Shown piece after piece: positions 9,198 through 19,100 of a DNA stretch of 64,000 nt (the stretch's first letter is position 1; every line of letters begins with the position of its first letter). The stretch lies in NCBI GenBank assembly GCA_037074705.1, contig JAYJMR010000014.1, positions 310,001-374,000 of the forward strand, read 5' to 3'. The position numbers and the translations under genes were made by a program. This stretch comes from Zhengitettix transpicula (taxonomy: Eukaryota > Arthropoda > Insecta > Orthoptera > Tetrigidae). The notes under the pieces are model-generated. The model saw only the letters and a list, made by a program, of their open reading frames with translations. It made no database searches and was not told where the DNA came from.

Positions 9198-10745
9198 TTA
9201 TCCCTGATGTCTGGGAAGATGGAATTTAACCACCACAAAACCATGACCTTCCAGGTCGCACTGATGAAATAACTCCGTATTTTTCTGGCTACCAATAAAG
9301 AAAGATCTTATCTCTTCTACCATCCGTTTGCGTCGCTCATGGCCTTTTTCAGCAGTATCTTTATAATCTATTGGTGTGTTAAGATTTTCCATAGAAACAA
9401 GTCTTTCTTGTTCTAGTAATGGAATTAATGAGCACATGAAATGAGCTGCTCTATAATCAGCACCTTTTGCTCCTTTAACTCTACCACAATCTATGTTTAT
9501 TTTCTTTGAGAAAGAGTTACGTAATTGATCAAGTCCTTCTTTAGGTAAAAACTTATAAAGGTCAACTAATTTATCACTTGAATCTTGTGTAGATAAATAC
9601 TCTTCAACTGCTTCACAGTGAGAGCTTAGCATTCTAACTATTTCAGATGTTATAGGCACGCACGAATAATCATCTGTTTGAATTTTGGTGTTCGAAGTAT
9701 ATAGGGCATAGCCTTTACTTTCTAAAAAAGGTTTTATTTCTTGTGGTATCCTTTCAGAACCGTAAGGATCTATGAGTAATATTTTTTTCTGTTCTGGGAA
9801 GAGATAGAAAGCAACACAATGTCCACTATGAATTTGAGAGCCTATGTTAATCGAGGCAATACAGATTTTACTTTTATTATGAGAATCTATTTTCTCAAGC
9901 ATACTAGATAATGTACCTTGTTCATCACAACAATAAATTATTTGCTTATCAGGTTTTGACATATCGGCAAAAGATTCCCAAGCAAGCTCTTCGTAATAGC
10001 GAAGTTCATTAAAACGAGCGCTATAAATATTTTTAAGTTGGCTTCTTTCTCTTTTAAAAGCATATTCTAATAAGCCTTCTATATTATTTAGGGCACCTAC
10101 ACATTTGTCATAAATGTAGTTAAAAGATAAATCAGGGCTTTTGAGATTTTCTAGATGTTTCGCACCTTCATCACCAATCTCATTAAAATATAAATCAAGA
10201 CTTTCAAGATTTTTTAGGTATGAAGAAGTAGCTATGTACTCTGCACCTTTATCACCAATTTTATTAAAACACAAGCTAAGGCTTTTAAGATTCTCTAGGT
10301 GTGGAGAAGTAGCTATGTACTCTGCACCTTTATCACCAATACTATTATTAGATAAATCAAGGCTTTCAAGATTTTTTAGGTATGAAGAAGTAGCTATAAG
10401 CTGCGCACCTACATCATCAATGCGATTATCATACAAGTTAAGGTTTTTTAGATCCTGTAGGTGTGGAAAAGCAGCTATAAACAATGCATCTTCATTCTCA
10501 ATACTATTACCAGATAAGTCAAGGCTTCTAAGATTCTTTAGATGTGGAGAGCAGACTAAATCCTCTACACCTCCGGTACCAATGCAGCCATCTTTTAAGG
10601 CAAGCTCTGTAATGTTTTCATTACACTGTAAAAAACTTATCAGCTTCTTTATATCTATTCCAGCAATATTTCCATCTATTGTTTCACCAGGCTTTAAGAT
10701 TAAAGCATAACCACCTTTGACATATTTTGTAAAATCCACTTCCAT
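9198..10745 (-). CDS. Leucine-rich-repeat protein with Ulp1-like cysteine protease domain
   Basis: 515 residues, start supported by GAGGAGTT just before ATG 10745. Residues about 45-215 hold six to seven LRRs of about 28 residues (LxxLxSLDLSxNxIGDKGAEYIA), close to the RNase-inhibitor/GALA style; the coding DNA repeats with an 84-bp period at 10141-10560. Residues about 290-375 show a C48/C55-like protease core: H309 (HSGHCVAFYLF), D326 (LLIDPYGS), Q356 and C362 (QTDDYSC). The C-terminal 130 residues are unassigned. LRRs plus a Ub/SUMO-like protease is the make-up of a secreted effector acting on host proteins; no secretion signal is visible. Next to a second Ulp1-like gene. Host target unknown. 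Confidence 0.75.
   Translation of the reverse strand: MEVDFTKYVKGGYALILKPGETIDGNIAGIDIKKLISFLQCNENITELALKDGCIGTGGVEDLVCSPHLKNLRSLDLSGNSIENEDALFIAAFPHLQDLKNLNLYDNRIDDVGAQLIATSSYLKNLESLDLSNNSIGDKGAEYIATSPHLENLKSLSLCFNKIGDKGAEYIATSSYLKNLESLDLYFNEIGDEGAKHLENLKSPDLSFNYIYDKCVGALNNIEGLLEYAFKRERSQLKNIYSARFNELRYYEELAWESFADMSKPDKQIIYCCDEQGTLSSMLEKIDSHNKSKICIASINIGSQIHSGHCVAFYLFPEQKKILLIDPYGSERIPQEIKPFLESKGYALYTSNTKIQTDDYSCVPITSEIVRMLSSHCEAVEEYLSTQDSSDKLVDLYKFLPKEGLDQLRNSFSKKINIDCGRVKGAKGADYRAAHFMCSLIPLLEQERLVSMENLNTPIDYKDTAEKGHERRKRMVEEIRSFFIGSQKNTELFHQCDLEGHGFVVVKFHLPRHQG
10141..10560 (-). repeat. 84-bp tandem coding repeats (LRR units)
   Basis: About five imperfect 84-bp units inside the LRR gene, each encoding one 28-residue leucine-rich repeat. 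Neighbouring units share blocks such as CTTTCAAGATTTTTTAGGTA. One unit is shortened near 10140, where the repeat pattern breaks. Confidence 0.75.
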
Positions 10746-10784
10746 AACTCCTCGCTCAACTATTTAATTATTATAGCATTTGTA

Positions 10785-12207
10785 TTAAGTAAATGATTTT
10801 GATTCAGAATGCCCGTTAGTGATGAATGTATTAGAAAATACACTCTTAACAGCATCAGATGTTCTCTTATCAGGATTATTCTGTTTCTCTTCGCTTACTT
10901 TCTCACAGAACCTCCCAATACCATAACCTATTAATGCACCAACAGCAACAGACACGATGAACGTTGCAACAGCAGCACTAAGTGGTGTTAAGGTAGCTGC
11001 CCCTGCAAGATATGCTATCCCCAAACTTAAAAGTACTGTGCTGCTAACAATAATATAGTATTTGTTGTTGGTGTTGTTTCTATACTTACCATATGCTGTC
11101 CCTTTTTCTTGTTGTAACTGTTGGTGATTAACTGTTTCTGATTTAGCATTACCATAGGTAAAATGTGAAGCTTGTCGTTTACCACTTTCCTCAAGTCCGG
11201 CTTGTTGTCCCTTAAGCATTGATAAAAGCTCTGGATCTTTTTTCTTCAACTCTTTGATCAATTCCCCAGTAAGTGTTGATGCTTCTTTTTTATAAAGCTT
11301 TGAGTATTTTTTGCCCATCCTTTTAGTCAACTCTTCAACTTCCTTATCCCTATTTTTCTTACCTTCACTAGTATCATAATCTGCTTTCCTTAACACTTGA
11401 GCTATTTCTTCCCTCAGCGGATTTACCTTATCTGATACTTTTTCTCCTTCATGAGTTTGAGGAGTTTTAGTAATGGCCAATCGTGGAACTTTTCCTATTA
11501 CTTCTTGTAAAGCGTTATAGCCAAGTTCGATAGATATGTACTTTAAACCAGAATCGCCCATATTTTTTTGCTGGCCATTTTGCAAAATTTTCTTGAAGCT
11601 ATCATCATTCATGTTATAAAGCGCTCTAAGAGCTATAAGACTTCCAGGACCACAAAAATTGTTATCAAGTTGAAGATAATCTCCGGTATGGTAAACTTGA
11701 ACATCAGAATTTTTTTCAAGATATGAACTTATAGGAGCAATCTCACTTGAATCTGTTATTTCATTAGCATTAGGATTAGAAATCAAAATACTCTTTATTA
11801 TTATTATGGTCATAAAAGAAGGACAAAAGTATCCAGTGCGAAAAATTACTACCTCTTACTTCATCAAAAAGCTCACTATCTTTTGGTATTGCCCTTATAT
11901 AAAGTACTGTGCGTTTTGTTTTCTCTAGTAATACAAACATGGCATCAAATTCTTTTGCTATAGCATCTTTTGATAACTTTGAGAGCTCATTTTTTATAGA
12001 ATCATTATTTGCATATGCTCCCTCAATAAGCCTGTTCATTTCTGTTTCAGGAATTGATGTTAATAGAAGAATACTATTATCATGTATTTTAATAATAGGT
12101 TTATCTTCTTTATTATGTGAAGTGAGATCTATAACTGCCTGGCTCATCTGATCCGAGCTATACGCACCGCCAAATTTACCAAGATTTATATTTGATTTTC
12201 CTAACAT
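10785..12207 (-). pseudogene. Ulp1-like cysteine protease with two C-terminal membrane segments, split by a frameshift
   Basis: Two overlapping frames: 12207-11776 (143 residues, GAGGG before ATG) ends soon after SNFSHWILLSFF, which looks like the catalytic His of an Ulp1 fold (HW). 11813-10785 (342 residues) goes on with the later half, including DYLQLDNNFCGPGSL, a Q-x5-C catalytic end. Neither frame alone has both His and Cys. The overlap at 11776-11813 contains an (AAT)n run. A lysine-rich coiled region follows, then two hydrophobic segments (YYIIVSSTVLLSLGIAYLAG and AVATFIVSVAVGALIGYGIG) near the C-terminus. One frameshift therefore probably inactivates a membrane-anchored deubiquitinase/deSUMOylase-like effector. 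A sequencing error or ribosomal slippage remains possible. The domain call rests on motif spacing only. Confidence 0.6.
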
Positions 12208-12462
12208 GATACCCTCTAAAACTATTATTTTAATTATAATATAAATCTTAAATAGATGTCAATGCTTTGCCACAAAAATACCTTATTAAGTATGTTAAAT
12301 GACAGCTCTTTAAACTTTTTGCTTTTCTCATATCCCTTTCTCTGTTTCATTATTCCCTAGAACGTTGTCTTATACTTCTCTAATCATTAGGATTTTCTTC
12401 AGATAAACTAACTCTTTCAGAAGATTGACACAATTTTCCATATATTAGTTAACTTGCCATTG

Positions 12463-12690
12463 TCAGATCAAGCCTTGTTTAATACAAATTGGATTAAGCT
12501 CTATATCATAGTCGCATGCTATATTAAATAGATGATTTATATCAAAGTTATTCCTTTTCCACTCTTTGTATGTATCTAAGTCTTTATCCTTTAAATTCTC
12601 TTTTATTTTTTTAAGTATACTGTACTTATTTGAGCTATTATCTATTTGTACTGAATCTAATATTTTTTTCCACTCTTGCAACCAAACCAT
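12463..12690 (-). CDS. Small hypothetical protein
   Basis: 75 residues with a good ribosome site (GAGGAAATT before ATG 12690). It is charged and helical (LQEWKKILDSVQ, ILKKIKENLKDKDLDTYKEWKRN) and ends HLFNIACDYDIELNPICIKQGLI. I recognise no family. It lies between the two effector-like genes, on the same strand as the proteases, and could be the truncated N-terminus of a longer effector. Confidence 0.5.
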   Translation of the reverse strand: MVWLQEWKKILDSVQIDNSSNKYSILKKIKENLKDKDLDTYKEWKRNNFDINHLFNIACDYDIELNPICIKQGLI

Positions 12691-13187
12691 AATTTCCTCA
12701 CGTTTAAAAACCTAATAGCTTATTACTATATAAAGCATAAAATATTTCAATAGAAAAATACTACGAACTAGCGTCACCAAAAGTTCAATCATTTACTTTC
12801 TACAAAAACATAAAAAACATCGTATATTTCTGAGAACACGTTGCGTAAAAATAAGGTTATAGAAACAGAAGATTTAAATTATTTCCATAAGCTTAGGCAA
12901 AACAGTTCATATGTAGATGTGGATGAAATGGGCTAATATAGCTAGTTTTAGCGTATAGTTAAATTGTTATATTAAAAAGTTCGTATGTATTGAGTGGTAG
13001 ACCAACGCATTCCAAAACGAACTGTTCTCACGCTTGCTTGTAAATTATGTAAAAGTAAAATTCTATCATTAATTTAATGATAGAAAGTATATACTAATTA
13101 AAATAATTTTATTAGCCATAAAAGAGTAACTTGCTTTAATAATTTTTGCTGCTATATATGCTATAAGTTTAATATAGCGGGTTTGAT
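12691..13187. other. Intergenic region upstream of the giant multidomain gene
   Basis: About 500 bp, very AT-rich, with only short open pieces. I looked here for a cifA-like gene and see none; one short plus-strand piece near 12840-12935 ends …YVDVDEMG and stop, with no recognisable family. Confidence 0.5.
13131..13158 (+). promoter_or_regulatory. Candidate sigma-70 promoter for the giant gene
   Basis: TTGCTT at 13131-13136 and TATATA at 13153-13158, 16 bp apart, about 30 bp before ATG 13188. A second -10-like box TATAAG is at 13162-13167. The ribosome site is weak (GCGGG at 13177-13181). Confidence 0.35.
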
Positions 13188-16100
13188 ATGTTTGGATTAA
13201 ATGAAGTACCAAATCTATTATCTGATGGCGCTGCTCTAAAAAGGTTTGTTACTAGAGAACCTATTTCCATTTTTAGTCAGATAAAAAATGTAAAGGACGA
13301 AGAGGAAAAAGAGAAGCTAAATCAACTTTTAGAGGCATTAAGAAAGAAATTGCCTGAGGGCTTTAAGATAGGAGCTGCTGTAGGTGAAGGGGATTGTTTT
13401 TTTGACTCCGTAGCTCAAGGATTGAACGAGCTAAAAGATAAAGGTCTGATTACAAGTAGTAGAGGATTTAGTGTAAAGTCTTTGCGGGAAAGCTGTAAGC
13501 AATATGCACAACAAGTTAATCAATCAAAAAAAGGCTCATGGTTGGGTAATGCTTTAAAAGGAGAAGGTGAAAAACTTTGTGAATATATTCCACGTATTGA
13601 ATTTACTGCAGAAGACATTGAAAACACAAGCTCTGATTCAGAAATAAAAATTCTAAAATTGGAAAATGCTATATGGGGAAGACCTGAAGTTGAAGGAAAA
13701 ATGATATGTGAAAAGTATAGCGTAAAAATTAGGATTATAGAATTGAGAGATGAAGAGATAGATGGAGTACATGTCACCAAAGGTAAGGTAGGTACAGGTA
13801 ATAATATTATTCATATAGTGAATTACAGGAACCATTTTGTACCACTTCTTAATATTGAAAAGGATATAAAGAGAAGCATAAAAGTTTCCAGAGAGGAAGC
13901 TTACGATAATATGGTAGGTTCAAATTCAAACAATATTTTTCAATCTTACATTTCTAAACCATTACAAGATATTGAAAATTTCTCACACAAACAAAGTAGT
14001 CATTCAAGGAGTCCAGGTAAGGAAAATCGTGAAATTGGTATAAGCTCTGGAAAACGTAAGCGTTCTGTTACAGATATAGATGGTAGGATATCAAAGAGGC
14101 TGCGCAAGGAAAATCGTAAAATAGGCGTGAGCTCTAGAAAACAAGAGCATTCTGTTACAGATATAGATGATATAGCACCAGAGAAACTGCGATGGTGTCT
14201 AGACGATAAATTGTGCTACTCTAGTAAAATTAACCAATTAGAAGAAAAGGCGTTAGCTCAGGAGCGAGAAGGCCTTTTAAATTCCAAAAAACAAACTACT
14301 GCTCACAGTTCTGATATGCCAACCCTTGAGTCTGAAACTGCAAAAAGTAATTTCAGTTATTGGTTGTCAGACCAAGACATTAGAAAAATTGTCAACGTTG
14401 AATATAATAATCTATATGGTACACATACTTTTAGCGATAACTATGAAAACAGTACTAAAGGGTTGGTAGTAATTAGTGATCAATATTTAGATTCTGAAAT
14501 AGTTCAATTTAAAGAGACTTTTCATGATGATAGTGATGTTGTATCGTTGCGAACATTTATTATCAATCTAAGAGATAATCATTGGGTTACATTAGTAGTA
14601 CTCCATCAAAATGGGAGGTATTGTGGATATTATGTAGATTCATTATATGATAAAGATAGAGCTGGCAATGAGCGTAATAAAATTCCAAATAACATCAGCA
14701 ATATCCTAACAAATAGAAGTGTTAAAGTTAAGGATCTTAAGATTCATCAGCAAGATGATAATCATAATTGTGGGTTATTTGCCTTGGAAAATGCTAAAGA
14801 TATTAATGATGTGCTAAGAGGATCATCTGTAGATGAAGACGAAATGCTTCAGCGCTTACAATTTCCAAGAGATAACTATTACTTCATAGAGAGGAGAAAA
14901 TATCTTACAAATAAGTTAAATGGCGATCAGAGGCAAGAGAAAAATGCTGTAGAAGGTTCAGTATCTACTGATGATCTACAGAACGACTCTCCTGAAGTGG
15001 AAGTATCTAAACAGGCTATGACAGACAGGGACGGTAGACTGCCAACAGGCTTACATGGTTCATATGACGGGCTATATGATTATGATCGATATACTTTCGC
15101 AAAAATACGTGGATATTTTAGTCTGGTTGGAATCACTTACCAGTTACAGTTGCTGATGTTCTGCTTTTATAGAGGATTTATAGTACATAAATATGATAAG
15201 TTTTCACTGGCAGCTGAAGAAGTTGGGATGGGCAAATTCGATGACATAGTGCTTTATGATAAAAACGAGGCCATTTGTATACAGGTTAAACATATAGATG
15301 TGGAAAAAGCTTATAACAGCATTGGGTTTGTTGAACTATTTCCTAGAGGAAATCGAAGGTGGAAGGGAATGTTTTCTATTAATAAGTACTTTAATTCTTT
15401 TATCCAATGTGAGACAGATAATGTGAAGTATCTTGTTCTCTATACTAATACATGCCTAAAGCTTACAGAAGGAAAGAGATTAAGTAGGCCAAGGTTATGT
15501 ATGGGATTCTTTCCTCTTGAGTTTAATAGTATAGATATTGAGAAGGAAAAATATAAGGTTTTGAAAGGTTGTTTATATACAGGTGACAGCATAGAGGAAC
15601 ATGGTTTTTATCAATTTTCGCGAAAAGAAACAACAAGAGAAGAACTTTTAAGGTTATTAGACACTCCGTCTTCTGTGGTATATGATGCTAGGGAACTTAA
15701 GAGGCTGAAAAAGAATTTTTTAGATAAGCTTATACTTGTAGTTAATCAACCTAGTAGAGAAAAGCTGAATAGCATTATTAAACATGAAATGGAAAAAAAT
15801 GGTGAACCTAATGCAGTTCCACATATTTATAACAAGTTATATGAAGGAATGTTAAATTATTTAAAAAATCCTGAAGGGATCTATATTACAAAGGAAAATG
15901 CAGGGAAATTTTTTAAGCACACAGAAAAGTCTACTGACATAGGTATTTTTGGACAGACCACAAAAGTCTATAGAAAAGCCACGGGATTAAGGAATCACAC
16001 ACCTTATGTTATGTATAAATTAGAATTGTTGATGCTTTCTTTGTACCGCATTTATCAGCATAAAGATGATGAACTTTTCATAAGTGCTGAAAATGGCATG

Positions 16101-19100
16101 GTTAATATATCTAGCCGTATTTGTTTTCATTATAAGGGCAAGATCACCTATGTATGGATTAAGTATGCCTTTGAAAGCTATGCTAATTATAGCATACTAT
16201 TTCCTAATAGAGAGGAAAAACGCGTCGGGATGCTTTGTATTAACAGGTATTTTATTGATTTTATCACACAACTAGGTACTGAATTGGAGAAGATAGAGCA
16301 TCTTGTGATCTACACTAACTTGGGATTAAATCTTACAGAAGAAGGGAATTTAGAGGAATCTTCTATTAGATTTGATAGTATAGATATCAAAAAATATCAG
16401 GTTCTAAGAGATTATTTGTGTGCAGATGATAGTACGAAGGAGCATGGTTTTTATCAATTTTCACGAGAAAAAGCAACAAGAAGGGAACTTTTAAAATTAT
16501 TAGATCCTTGGCCTTTTAATTGTGATATCTCAAGACTTGAAGAAATGAAAAGGGATTTTCTAGATAGATTAGTACTTGCAGTTAATCAGCCTGATAGAGA
16601 AAAACTAACTAGTATTATTAAGTATAAAATAGGAAAAAATGATAATATATCTCAAAGTGAAATTCTATATCAATACATAGCATTGCGAGAAGTGGTGTTA
16701 CGTTGGTTAGGTGGTTATAAAGTACACTATATTGGAAGAAGAAAAGTGGTAAGGCTTTTTAAAGATATAAAAAATAATAAATCTAGTAATCAGAATACAA
16801 GAATTCCTGATGAAGATAAGGATCAATTTGTCAGCACTGTAGTTGCTGATAGGGGGCTATGTCACTTCAGAGAGTTTAGAGAGTTTTTAGATACCAAGGA
16901 AGGGGAGGATATGCTTAATGTTTTATATAAGAACAGAGCTGAACGCAACATATCTGGTATGTTATGTGGTACAGGAATAGGGGTTATCAATGTCTTTAGA
17001 AGATTGTATTATATACTGTTTTGTAAGGATGGGAAAAGAACGGCCTTCTTAAAAAGTTTGATAGAGAGTGATATTACACTAAGTAATATATCCAGTATGC
17101 TAAGCAGAGCAGGAGATAAAGCTCCTGAGGCTTTAGAGGCATTATATACTATGCTGGATGCAAAGTTAGATGATGGAAAAACTTATTTAGAGTTTTTTGC
17201 TGAAAAGAAAGTAATGGGAAATGTATCCAGTATGTTAAACGGAGCAGGAGGTAAAGCTCCTGAGGCTTTAAAAGAATTGTTTACTATACTGAATACGAAA
17301 TTAGATAATGGAAAAACTTATTTAGAGTTTTTTGTCGAAAAGAACATAATGAGAAGTATATCCAGTATGCTCAGTGGAACAGAAGACAGAGCTCCCGAGG
17401 CTTTAAAAGCACTGTATACCATACTAAATACAAGGTTAGATGACGGAAAAACTTATTTAGAGTTTTTTGCTGAAAAGAACATAATAGAAAATATATCCAG
17501 TATGCTCAGCGGGGCAGGAAATAAAGCCCCTGATGCTTTAGAAGCATTGTATATCGTACTGAATACAAAGTTAGATGATGGAAAAACTTATTTGAAGTTC
17601 TTTGTCGAAAAGAATATAATGAGGAATATATCTAGTATGCTCAGTAAAGCAAAAGATAAAGCCCCTGATGCTTTAGAAGCATTGTATACCGCACTGAGTG
17701 CAAAGCTGAATGATGGAAAGACTTATTTAGAATTCTTTGTCGAAAAGAATATAATGGGAAATATATCCGGTATCTTACACGGAGCAGGAAACAAAGCTCC
17801 TGAGGCTTTAAAAGAATTGTTTACCATGTTGAGTACGAAGTTAAATAGTGGAAAAACTTACTTGGAGTTCTTTATCGAAGAGAATATAATGGGAAATATA
17901 TCCGGTATCTTACACGGAGTGAGAGATAAAGCTCCTAGGGCTTTAGAAGCATTGTATATCGTACTGAATACGAAGTTAAATGATGAAAAGACCTATTTAG
18001 AGTTCTTTGTCGGGAAGAACGTAATGGGGAGTATATCAAGTATATTAAACGGAGCAGGAGATAAAGCTCCTGAGGCTTTAAAAGAATTGTTTACTATACT
18101 GAACACGAAGTTAGGTGATGGAAAGACTTATTTAGAGTTTTTTGTCGAAAAGGACATAATGAAAAATATATCCAGTATGCTCAGCGGAGCAGGAAATAAA
18201 GCTCCTGATGCTTTAAAAGAATTGTATGCTGTGCTGAGCACAAAGCTGGATGACGAAAAAACTTATTTAGAGCTTTTTGTTGAAAAGAACATAATGAGGA
18301 ATATATCCAATATCCTACATGGAGCAAGAGATAAATCCCCTAAGACTTTAAAAGCACTGTATTCCATACTGAGTACAAAGTTAGATAACGGGAAAACCTA
18401 TTTAGAGTTTTTTGTAGAAAAGGATATAATGGGAAATATATCTAATATGCTTGGTGGAGCAGGACGTAAAGCTCATCACGCCTTGAAGAAATTGCATACC
18501 ATGCTGAATACAAGGTTGGATGATGGAAAGACTTATTTAGAGTTTTTCGTTGAAAAGAGCATAATGAAAAATATGTCAAGTATGTTAAGCGGAGCAGGAG
18601 ATAAAGCTCCTGAGGCTTTAAAAGCATTGTTTACTATACTGAATACGAAATTAGATAATGGAAAAACTTATTTAGAGTTTTTTGTTGAAAAGAATATAAT
18701 GAAAAATATATCCAGTATGCTCAGCGGAGCAGGAAATAAAACCCCTGATGCTTTAAAAGAATTGTATGTTGTGCTGAGCACAAAGCTAGATGACGAAAAA
18801 ACTTATTTAGAGCTTTTTGTTGAAAAGAACATAATGAAAAATATGTCAAGTATGTTAAGCAGAGCAGGAGATAAAGCTCCTGAGACTTTGAAAGAATTGT
18901 TTACTATACTAAATACGAAGTTAGACGATGGAAAAACTTATTTAGAGTTTTTTGTTGAAAAGAATATAATGAAAAATATATCAAGTATGCTTAGCGGAGC
19001 AGGAAATAAAGCTCCTGAGGCTTTAAAAGAATTGTATGTTGTGCTGAACACAAAACTGGATGATGAAAAAACCTATTTGGAGCTCTTTATCGAAAAAGAC

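Noticed and set aside
12840..12940. Possible remnant of a cifA-like gene before the giant gene
   Set aside because: Only a few tens of open codons, no recognisable motif, no ribosome site; not enough to name.
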